Below are positions 10,258 to 19,300 of a DNA stretch of 64,000 nucleotides, piece by piece. The DNA is from Auricularia sp. M13 (taxonomy: Eukaryota > Basidiomycota > Agaricomycetes > Auriculariales > Auriculariaceae): contig CM073198.1 of the NCBI GenBank assembly GCA_037042915.1, positions 1,488,001 to 1,552,000 on the forward strand. Reading direction: 5' to 3'. Under the pieces are notes generated by a model that was not told where the DNA came from, made no database searches, and worked only from the letters and a program-made list of their open reading frames with translations. A program made the translations under genes and the position numbers. How positions within the stretch are numbered: position 1 is the stretch's first letter; every line of letters starts with the position of its first letter.

Positions 10258-11345
10258 TATGCCTAGAATAGTCTCCAGCTCAGAGTCCGAGTCCAATTCG
10301 GACAGTCAGCAGCCAGCAGACCGTGCGCTACATCCAGCACGGTGCATGCACAATCCTGACCATTTTACAGCGTCGACGCCCTCGAAAAAATTCAACAACG
10401 GTCGGGGCCCTCTCGCTAAGCTTACCTGGCTCAAGCCCTTGCGTCCGAATGGCTCCAAGCGTGGCAGGCCAACCAAGATAGAGAAGGAATTCTATTTCTC
10501 GTTCAGCAACTCTTTCGATACATTTCTCTCTGCGATGCGCACCACACTCAAGCTCAACGAAGGTCAAAATGTTACCCTCAAGTACAAGATACCCAACAAA
10601 GTCCCCACGGAGACCGTTCTGGAGAAAGACGCTGATTTTGACGAGATGAAGACAAACCTCGAGGCCAAGGGCGCTTCGGCCACCAACGTTCACGTCAAGC
10701 TTTTCATCTACCCCACAGAGGTACGCTAAATGAAGATTTATGTCTATTGGTCTAATGTGCGCGTTCCCAGGACAGTGACGGCTCGTCCGATGAAGCGGCG
10801 GGCGGTTCTTGTTGCAAAGAAGCAGAAAGCCAACAACGTACGCACTCTGTCCCGTCTATGCAGCACCACCTAATTTATGCACACACAGGACATCCCAGAG
10901 TCTGAGCTACGTGTTACAGACAAGATACGCAAGATTCGTGCTGCCAACAAGTGCTCGGACAACAGCTGCGCCGGCGTCATCTGCATCGTGGATCCCGTCA
11001 CCGGAGCTCATATCAACTGCTCAAATCAGATGCTTTCCAACTGGGCAGAGGCCTGGGTAAGTTGTTCCAAGCACGCTTCATATTGTACCGTGTGCTGATC
11101 CTGTTCAGGATGCCGAAGAAGACGGTGTTGATGAACGATCACCGCCAAACATGAAGTCGTTCAACCCCCGTCCCCAGCGCCAGAATTCAGCTTCTGGCAA
11201 TGTCCGAGGGTCCGAGAACGTGCCTCCAGCCGCTCCTGCCATGCCCCCAATCGTCATTCAGATGCAGGACCATCGCGGGCGCACCAGGACATCAAGTCCA
11301 GGCTTGCCTGCACGGCATCGCTCGGCCCGTGCCCACACTTGGACC
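10258..11345 (+). CDS. Spliced gene of unknown function
   Basis: The likely start is MPRIVSSSESESNSD at 10258, after an untranslated stretch with in-frame possibilities back to 10016. Exon 1 is Ser/Asp-rich, then basic (GSKRGRPTKIEKEFYFSFS), and ends at GTACGC near 10726. Further exons follow at about 10771-10838, 10890-11056 (DIPESELRVTDKIRKIRA, then VDPVTGAHINCSNQMLSNW) and from 11109 (DAEEDGVDERSPPNMKSF). The PVTG...L..WA pattern recalls a multicopy mushroom protein family of unknown role. The C-terminus is overrun at 11341 by the same GTGCGCA module that ends the previous gene, so the native end is probably lost. Confidence 0.6.
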
Positions 11346-11512
11346 CCTAAAAAAACGTGTGCAGGGTGCGTGCGCATGGTTTTCACTTGCGTGCACAGGG
11401 TTCAAAACTCTGAACGCACGCTTTTCCTCATGCGTGCGCAGGTCAGAAGTATGCGTGCGCAGGTCAGAAGTATGCGTGCGCAAGTCACAAGTATGCGTGC
11501 GCAAGTCTGAGG
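11341..11512 (+). repeat. 21-bp-phased GTGCGCA array (left of the MULE gene)
   Basis: After the opening GGACCCCTAAAAAAACGTGT, cores sit at 11370 and 11391 (GTGCACA), with a reversed AACGCAC near 11413, then 11434, 11455, 11476 and 11497, all at or near 21-bp spacing. The last four units are close copies (ATGCGTGCGCAGGTCAGAAGT type); the earlier spacers differ. Confidence 0.85.
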
Positions 11513-12580
11513 TTGCTAGTGTATTGTATTATTCTTGATGAATAACACACATTCAAAGTCAGCGGTATACTAAAGCTTATTTTATATTCAGCATACACAT
11601 TAGAAGCCGCAAGCGTAATGAAAAAGAAACCACGTTACTGCTGAGGAAGTCATCAGCAGTGTGGATTACAGAGCTTGCAATGCATGTTAAAGTGATCAGT
11701 TGGAGATTACATTAGGCCCAAAGATTAATGCACACTAGATATCACAAGTGTAATGAATTAGAAGTTGTGTTACACTCGAAGGTTAATGCACACTTGAAGT
11801 TGCAAATGTATTCGATTGCCAATTAACTTTCATCCAAAGGCAATGCACTTTTGACAGCACTGGAGTAAAGTGTAAGATACCTTCTAAGACATAGTAATGA
11901 AGGATTGGTGAGTGCATTACATCTGAGTTTAATACACATTTAAAGTCGAAAGTGTAATGCATTACAAACTGCATTACACTCGAGTGTTAATGCGTATTTG
12001 AGGCTGCCTACAGCCTTTGGTAAAGTCTGTCTTGACATCCTACTCATAATATAGTGTCAAGGAACATTGAATGTGCGCTCTTTTGTGAGGAATAACAAAA
12101 CTGAGCATCTCTCAGGTCTTTGTGTAGGAAATGATGGAGAATTTGCACTTTTTGGTCAATTTAAGCCTTCTACTGTGGGAAGGACAGCTCTCCATGTCGC
12201 CCAAAGTATTGAGAAATCTGGTTATACATAGGCACAAAGTATACCCAGAAGGAATAGGCTGCTGCATAAGAACCTGGGTTTTTATTCAGGAAATAGTGCA
12301 GTTTTTGCGATTTTGGCTCGCTAATCAATTTATTCCTCTTCCGTTACGGCCGGAAAAAAAATTCTAACGACCGTCGTGATATGCCCCAATGGTATCGCAT
12401 ATGCCACATTTTCTTCAGAATTCTTGCGCGAAATTTGTTACATGGCCTTCGGGGCAAATTTGGCCAAGTCAGTGCGGTATTTCGTTTTACACCCCGGAAG
12501 TGCGCCAGAAGACTCCGGCACCCTCAGGGACAGTCTGGGTACTGTATGGGAAGGGCAAAGTAGTGAAAGCTGCTTGATGG
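11513..12580. other. AT-rich region, no gene supported
   Basis: This AT-rich stretch has many degenerate TTAATGCACAC and TGCATTACA motifs between 11640 and 12000, probably an old diverged tandem repeat. Short open frames show no recognisable protein. Confidence 0.5.
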
Positions 12581-12584
12581 CTCG

Positions 12585-12960
12585 CCGAAAAAATCGGTAA
12601 AAATCGGAAATAAATACTAGATGCATATGAAGGTGTATTCTAGGTGTCTGAGTTTGAAAGAATTGTCCGAAATAGGAAATAATTAGCGGAATCGTGCCCC
12701 AAAGCTTCCAGAAAATCGGGAGAAATCAGAATTAAATGGTAGAAGCATATTCTAGCTGTCTGAGTTTGAAAATCTTGTCCAAAATAGGAAATGATAAGCA
12801 GAAACAGGCCCCAAAGCTTTCGAAAAATCGGAAAAATCGGCATTAAATGGTAGAAACATCTAGGGGTGCACTGTTAATGACTGGGTTTGAAATTCTTCGC
12901 CAAAATAGGCAATATATGAATAAATAAGGCTCTCAAGCTCCTAAAACTGGGGAAAATTCA
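12585..12960. repeat. About three copies of a 112-121-bp tandem repeat
   Basis: Each unit carries GTCTGAGTTTGAAA, TGTCCAAAATAGGAAAT, CCCCAAAGCTT and an AAAATCGG run. The anchor TGAGTTTGAA recurs near 12649, 12761 and 12882. Copies are diverged and non-coding. From 12960 to 13517 I see only short unremarkable frames; one at 13272-13463 contains CKKCYKDC but cannot be assigned. Confidence 0.65.
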
Positions 12961-13517
12961 ACTCTTGAGTATTCTATAATATTTGCTAGCCGATGTACTT
13001 CAATAGGCATTGGTCCTGAAGCACAGTTAACCATTTGGATATGGTTACGTGGAGGAACATGAATATTGGAAGTCTTTCCAGGGTCGAGGGGTGCTTGATA
13101 GCATTTGTATATCTAATTGGGCTTAATAAACGCAATTTGCTGTGCAGTCAACGTAGTGGGCTGCATAGTTAATTGGGGTTGTTAATCCCTTAGCAACCCC
13201 CACCCCCCTTCGCTGTCCTACACCCCAATGGTAGGCTTTTGTTCTGTTTTGTCAGTGGAGGATGAATCTAAATGATTCAACAGTTTCCATTTGACCGCAT
13301 CTACGCCGCTGTGCAAGCGCTCTTTACCTCTAAAAAGGATGCACCGCCTCTGGCACAATGTAAAAAATGCTATAAAGACTGTTCATATAAGGCTAAAAAA
13401 GCAAATTTTAGTGCCTACATCCATGAACACCCCTCAGATGCTGCCAACCGTGGTTCCAGTGTTTGATCAACAAAGTGAGCAGCTACAGATATGAAGTGCC
13501 TTGCATACTGACAAAGC

Positions 13518-14375
13518 TGTCACGGCAGAGCGCTCGTCACTCGCCGAGACCGACGCCCAAGAGAGGAGAGGGGGACGAGGAAGAACGGACAAGCGGTACA
13601 ATTGACCAGACCAAACCTAGGGTACACGCATCTACACCCTACAACCTATATACCCCTCCCCAAGGTCCGCTGATCCGGTCCAGGGTGATCCCGGAGCTAA
13701 AGGGTCCACCCACCGTCGTCTCCCATGGTGCCAAAACCATACCACACCTCCAGTCGAACGTGGTCCGAGATAGGGTGAAGGTGCCGAGGTATGCTACACA
13801 CGCACACTCATCCACCGAGGGTACGGACCGAGAAGGAGGGCACCTCCCGAGTACACGGGGAGAGCGCCGCACTGTTGAGGCCACGGGCCGAGGGTCCGAG
13901 GGTGTAGCCGAGCTTGTACCAGGCGATGATAACCAGCCTACTATCCATCCGAGGAGTACCGCACCCATGAGAAGTCCAATAGAGGCGTTCCCGACCCTCC
14001 GAGGCCGCTCAAGGTGACCCGCCGAGTCAGCCCCAGGTCCCAAGGTGGTCCTGGAGCTCGTCCCGAGCACCGTAACGCCCATATCCGACATATACAGCGA
14101 GGGGAAAGCTGCCGAACCCTGGTCCGAGGAGAAGAAGCCTCCACCGAGCCGAATTGGGGTATGCGCCGAGGTCGTCTCACCCTCTAGACAGGTAGAGAGC
14201 GGCGCGTCGATCATATCCCGAGGTGAGCAGCTCTAGGCGTATAACCCTGGCCGAGTCTCCGTCCGAGGATAAACAGTGCGCCGACTGTATACAGCATCGA
14301 CCGAACGCTCGGCGAAGCGGCGTAAAACCCGCGGGCAAGCGGACAGAGCTTGCGACGGCCGTGATGACCGCAACA
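13518..14375 (-). mobile_element. Solo LTR, minus orientation, 5-bp target duplication
   Basis: The sequence starts TGTCACGGCAG and ends GATGACCGCAACA. Read on the minus strand it begins TGTTGCGGTC and ends CCGTGACA, like the LTRs at 15092 and 18824. AAAGC flanks both sides (13513-13517 and 14376-14380). At about 858 bp it is longer than, and clearly diverged from, the two LTRs of the nearby element, so it is an older or separate lineage of the same family. No internal region remains. Confidence 0.85.
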
Positions 14376-15091
14376 AAAGCTTTTAGATCAAATCATTGCT
14401 TACCGGAGCATTGATCCACAACCTCAACAGGCCCGCCCTCACCATGTCTCACCATCATCAAAACCCGCTGCAGTCTCCTTGCCTGCGAAGCGAAAAGCTG
14501 AGACAGCACTGTCCGACGAAGTCAAAAACAGTAATACGCCTGAAGATTGGGACGAATGGCCCAACGGCGACATTTCTTGTACACTTGAGCATCATCAGCG
14601 CGATGGGGCTCTCATTCAATGGAGTCAGCGACAGAAGGGCGGTCCCCGTCGCGGATCAAGGCAGTCAGATTCTTTGGAGGGTGGTCGAACCCAAACATAC
14701 CAGTGCCTTGGAGTTATCAAGTGCAGCAGGCCACGCTGCACTTGGACGGCTCGTGTGAAAACAAACCCAGGGCCTCGCAGGGAACAGCTTTCTGGCTCCT
14801 GTGGTCTTTCTGAGTGCTCCGGAAAAGCGGTGCGGGTTGAATGTACAGCCCTTTGGACGTTCACCACATTCGAATCTGGAGTTACATTTACACACTCTGG
14901 ATACCACCATCACCCACGGCCACCAGAGCTTCACCTCTCATTACAAAAGAAACAAAAGCTCCATCACTACCTGGAGTCTCACCCCAAAGCCGCACCCATT
15001 GCTCATATCGCTGGCTTACGTGGGCTTAATGCCAATCAGCCATCAATCGCCATTATCTCACCTCTATTAATGAACCCCGACCGGTTGCGAC

Positions 15092-15572
15092 TGTTGCGGT
15101 CTTCGTCGGGTCCCTCCTCCCCCGCTGTTTCATTTCGCCTTCCCGTGGCCCTCGCACCTCGTCCGGGCGCCCCAAACTCCTTGCGCCCGGCCCCGCGGCC
15201 CTTTCGTTGGCGCGTCCAAGCGGTCTCTCCGCTCGGCGAGTATCTCGGTCTCTTCCCAGGAGAAGGGTAATATGACAGGACGTTTCTGGTTTGGTTGGGC
15301 TCTATTTATCCCGAGTTTCCTGTCTCGCCGACGACGCCCCGGCGGTCTCTTTCGGCCTGATCTGTGGCGCCCGCGTGACAACCGGTCGGTGGCGCAATTG
15401 GTCCGCGGGGCCCCTCGGCCTTGCTTCCGTAGTATATATATATGGGCCGTCGCCCCTCTTGTACCTTAGGTTTGGTCTGGTCTATCATACCGCTTATCCG
15501 CGCCTCCCTCTCCCCACTCATCCCTTCCCCTCGGGCGTCGTCTCGGAGAGTGATATAGCAGTCACCGTGACA
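15092..15572 (+). repeat. Left LTR
   Basis: This 481-bp terminal repeat begins TGTTGCGGTCTTCGTC and ends GTCACCGTGACA. A TATATATATATGG run at 15433-15445 is a plausible promoter, putting the RNA start near 15465. Confidence 0.9.
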
Positions 15573-16246
15573 TAAGACCAAACCTACCCTCCCTCCCGAC
15601 GCTCGAGATCCCCATACCCCTTACTCACCACCCTTCCAATCCGGGCGAGCCGTTCGGTCGGCGTTGCTCGGTCCAGGAAGGAATCCGACCCCTCGGACCG
15701 GCTAGGAGACCCCTCGCGTCGACGAGGACCCGTCGCGACCGCCGCGCCCACTCATCGGCCCACCAGGACCCTGCAGGACCCACCCTCCGGACGCCGAGCC
15801 TTGCCCACTGGCCTTCTGGTCAGGCACTCAGCCAACGAGGACCCCTCCAGACCCATACGGTCGTCAAATCCGAAAGCTCATTCCATCACCGGCTCCTGAT
15901 CTCTCCTCTTCATCAGAGCCAGGTCATCCGCGGCGAGACCACCCCCCCACAAGCCCTACTCGCCGAACGCGCCCGCTGCGCGTCCCCACCCCTCGGTCAA
16001 CCTCTAAACCTCCCACGGCCGACCCCTCTCTCCAGAACCTCACCCTCCGCGCATCCCGAGAGCAAGTTCCCCCCCGTGGTGCGCGCGGCGCATTCACATC
16101 ATCTTCCTCGGATCGTGACCCCCATCATCCCCACGCATCAACGCTTACGACACATACACCATATAATCCGGATCGGCCGCCAGACCGACGCCTCTTTCCC
16201 CCCTTTTCCCCGACACGCCCCTTTGGTCGGACCGAATGCTCACAAA

Positions 16247-17038
16247 ATGTCCCAGTACGACGAGACCATAGTTAACCCTCAATACATACCGGCGGCAGTC
16301 CTGGACCACCGCGTACACCGAGGAGTTCCTCAGTATCTCGTCCAATGGATGGGCTTTCCCCCCGAGGACGCTAGCTGGCAACTGGCCGCCGACCTGGACG
16401 GAACCGGACTCGTGGAGGAGTACCACGCCGAACCACTGGAGCCAAATGAGGACCAAGGCGCCGCACAGGACCTGGACCAGGATGCGGACATGGACCTCGG
16501 CGAGGACTTTGGCGACGGATCCCAAGAGCTGTTCGGCGAATCACCCATCAGCACCGGCGAGTCACCTCTCGCCGCCGACGAGTCGCCCGAGCCTGAGGAC
16601 GCGCGCCCGGCCACACCTCCGCTGGGGCTCATCCCCCTTCGCGCTCGTATCCGGTCGCCGGACCCGGACGACATCCGGCTCGACATCGCCATGCTCGTGG
16701 CCCCTCCCCAACCGTTCTTCTGGATGCTAGACCGCTTCACTCACTACGGCCGCTTCGCTGCCCTGAGACATCTCCCGCTCGATATCTCGCGTTACTGGGT
16801 ACTCCCGACCGTCGTGCGCAATGACCGAGGCCGACGGGCTCGCACCGAGCTAGTGGTCTTCTCGTTCCCACCTCGCCTCGGCCCTCATCTCCTCACGTCG
16901 CCTACGACGGAACGAGCCCTCCAGGTCGTTCGGCTTACGGCGTGCCTTGTCCGGGACGTCCGCGAATATCGTGCCACGTACGCCGACGACGCCCTGGTCC
17001 TGCGGATCGCGTCCCCCGGCCCGGCCCACCGTCTTTGA
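16247..17038 (+). CDS. Chromodomain protein of the non-autonomous LTR element
   Basis: The start at 16247 (MSQYDETIVNPQYIPAAV) puts a chromodomain at residues about 5-65: an aromatic-rich first strand, YLVQWMGF, then EDASWQ and a closing helix LVEEYHA. In chromoviruses this domain closes the integrase and steers insertion to marked chromatin; here it stands alone with no integrase core. An acidic Asp/Glu/Pro-rich stretch follows, then a C-terminal part I do not recognise. The same frame is open upstream to 16076. It faces the antisense ORF at 17335-18597. Confidence 0.65.
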   Translation: MSQYDETIVNPQYIPAAVLDHRVHRGVPQYLVQWMGFPPEDASWQLAADLDGTGLVEEYHAEPLEPNEDQGAAQDLDQDADMDLGEDFGDGSQELFGESPISTGESPLAADESPEPEDARPATPPLGLIPLRARIRSPDPDDIRLDIAMLVAPPQPFFWMLDRFTHYGRFAALRHLPLDISRYWVLPTVVRNDRGRRARTELVVFSFPPRLGPHLLTSPTTERALQVVRLTACLVRDVREYRATYADDALVLRIASPGPAHRL

Positions 17039-17334
17039 ACGCTCCGGACGGTCGCCCCTGCCTTGTACAGCAGCACGCTTTGCGAAGCTGAAACCGCCCT
17101 TCTTTGTCGATATCTACTGGCGTACAGGTGACGCCACCCGTCGTTCCCTCCCCCTCGGCGACCGTGCCCAGAATCGGACCCTACCTCGGTCGGACGCCGC
17201 TTCGGTCGGATGCTCTCCACAGTCACGGTCCCGGTCGTTTCTCATACCCCGTATTTATGCTCGTCTTTCCGCCTCTCTATTTACATATTTTACGAGCCTC
17301 CACACCACTACCCAAATCATACCCGGACACGGTC

Positions 17335-18597
17335 TTACTCCTCCATGGGTTGGCCCGCATCGACCGACTTCTCCCCTATCACGGACGCATCCCGACCCTC
17401 GGACCGTTGGACGCGTGGCAGGAATCCGGACCCGGACCCAGACGCCTCCAGCGACGCAAAGCTGGGTATCGGACGCACATCCCCCGGCACTACCACGCCA
17501 AGAAGGGCCAGGTCGGCGCCGAAGTCAGCAAGCACGCCGACAGGACCAGCCGGCGCCTCCGCCTCCACGCCCGCGGCGCCCGGGGAAGTCGGCGCGTCGG
17601 TGGGCGACCTCCTCGCCTCGTCCTCCACCGCTCGGCCGTCATTGGAGTCGGTATCGCGCTCGCTCCCGCCCGGCGACACGAGGCGCACCGTCTTATGGGC
17701 ACGCCGGTCATCGACGAGCTCTTGCGTCCACTTGCGAAGGTCGCGCCTCAACGCCGAGACGGACAGCTGGAACCCCTGGACGATGCGGTCGCCCAGGACC
17801 TCGAGGTCGGCCATGGTGGCTGTCCCCGGCGACCGAAGCCTTCGGCGTGTGCGCGACCGCGCCACGGACGCGCCGACGGTGTCCACCACGTCGTCCTGGT
17901 CCGGATCGTCCCCGTCATCGCCGTCCACGTCAGCGTCCTGTCGCGCCCTCTTGCGCGATGTGCCCGACCGGCCGACACTGTGAGAACACCCCACGCGGGT
18001 CCGGTGGCAACGAGCACAGGCAGTCGCCGACCCGGACACTTGTCGAAAACACGGCCGGCCGGAGCGCTCGCACTGCTCACAAGGCTGGACCCGGACGAAG
18101 GATGTCAGCGCCGGATACACCCCGGAGCAAGAGGACCTTTGACCAAGACGTACCGTGTTAAAAGGAGGCCCGACCGCGTCCTTCTCCTCGTCGCCGGTCC
18201 CTCGCGCGCCGACGTCCGAAGGCCGCTTCGACCCAGACGCGACCGCTCCCGATGAGCCCTTGCCCTTCGTGGTCGAGGAGGTCGTTCCCGTGCGGCGAAC
18301 CCCTTCCACCTTCGGCACTACGGGGAGCGAGGCTGCTGTCATGCCGAGGAGAGACGCTGCCGTCTCCAGATTGCGGGTCGCGGCGTTGCGTCGGCGCACC
18401 TCGGCGTCAATGGCCTCCAACCGCTGGCCCGCAGACGCAAGCACCGTCCGCGCCTTCTCCTCCTCCGCGTCCGCGGCGTAGTGCCCGAAGTCCAGTTGGC
18501 GCTGGATGGAGGCATGCAGCGTGAACACCCGCTCCCTGAGGTCCCGAAGTTCGCCGAGAGGCTTCGCAGTCAGTCCGTCGGCGGCGGTGGGCGTCAT
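17335..18597 (-). CDS. Antisense ORF with zinc-cluster-like cysteines in the LTR element
   Basis: This uninterrupted 420-codon minus-strand ORF runs opposite to the element. Residues about 8-95 look helical (LGELRDLRERVFTLHASI and following). Near residues 170-210 two cysteine triplets appear, CEQCERSGRPC and CARCHRTRVGC, with spacing like fungal Zn(II)2Cys6 or related zinc fingers. Basic and acidic patches and another helical stretch (MADLEVLGDRIVQGFQLSV) follow. A DNA-binding role is inference. It ends convergent with the chromodomain ORF. Confidence 0.55.
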   Translation of the reverse strand: MTPTAADGLTAKPLGELRDLRERVFTLHASIQRQLDFGHYAADAEEEKARTVLASAGQRLEAIDAEVRRRNAATRNLETAASLLGMTAASLPVVPKVEGVRRTGTTSSTTKGKGSSGAVASGSKRPSDVGARGTGDEEKDAVGPPFNTVRLGQRSSCSGVYPALTSFVRVQPCEQCERSGRPCFRQVSGSATACARCHRTRVGCSHSVGRSGTSRKRARQDADVDGDDGDDPDQDDVVDTVGASVARSRTRRRLRSPGTATMADLEVLGDRIVQGFQLSVSALRRDLRKWTQELVDDRRAHKTVRLVSPGGSERDTDSNDGRAVEDEARRSPTDAPTSPGAAGVEAEAPAGPVGVLADFGADLALLGVVVPGDVRPIPSFASLEASGSGSGFLPRVQRSEGRDASVIGEKSVDAGQPMEE

Positions 18598-18823
18598 AGG
18601 ATATCGGACGGTGACGGGAAGCGGGGAGGCGAAGAGCGAGAAGTACCGCGGTTCGTGTACGGCGGCAGCCGAGCCTTTCGCGGCATCTGACGCTTAGAGT
18701 TTGATCCCGCGGCGGATGGAGCTCGGCCCGGCCACGCTATGGTCTGTCTCCCCACGCCCGATCTAACCCGCACCTCCCCTGGCCATTCCCCCCTCGGCCA
18801 CTGGACGGCTAGAAGGGGGGTTA

Positions 18824-19300
18824 TGTTGCGGTCTTCGTCGGGTCCCTCCTCCCCCGCTGTTTCATTTCGCCTTCCCGTGGCCCTCGCACCTCGTCCGGGC
18901 GCCCCAAACTCCTTGCGCCCAGCCCCGCGGCCCTTTCGTCGGCGCGTCCAAGCGGTCTCTCCGCTCGGCGAGTATCTCGGTCTCTTCCCAGGAGAAGGGT
19001 AATATGACAGGACGTTTCTGGTTTGGTTGGGCTCTATTTATCCCGAGTTTCCTGTCTCGCCGACGACGCCCCGGCGGTCTCTTTCGGCCTGATCTGTGGC
19101 GCCCGCGTGACAACCGGTCGGTGGCGCAATTGGTCCGCGGGGCCCCTCGGGCTTCCGTAGTATATATATATGGGCCGTCGCCCCTCTTGTACCTTAGGTT
19201 TGGTCTGGTCTATCATACCGCTTATCCGCGCCTCCCTCTCCCCACTCATCCCTTCCCCTCGGGCGTCGTCTCGGAGAGTGATATAGCAGTCACCGTGACA
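18824..19300 (+). repeat. Right LTR
   Basis: This 477-bp copy is nearly identical to 15092-15572. It is preceded by a polypurine run and followed by the target duplicate GCGAC. Confidence 0.9.

Larger units (their letters stand above)
15092..19300 (+). mobile_element. Young non-autonomous LTR element with chromodomain ORF, inside the MULE gene
   Basis: Two LTRs (481 and 477 bp) differ by only a handful of changes, so the insertion is recent. Both start TGTTGCGG and end CACCGTGACA. GCGAC flanks the element (15087-15091 and 19301-19305). A purine run AGAAGGGGGG precedes the right LTR. Just inside the left LTR, 15575-15586 is complementary to 15467-15478 in the LTR, about 30 nt after a TATA-like run; Tf1/sushi-type elements prime this way. 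The interior has no gag, protease, reverse transcriptase or integrase core, only a sense chromodomain ORF and an antisense zinc-cluster ORF. Family: Ty3/gypsy, chromovirus-related. It looks structurally whole as a non-autonomous element. Confidence 0.88.
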
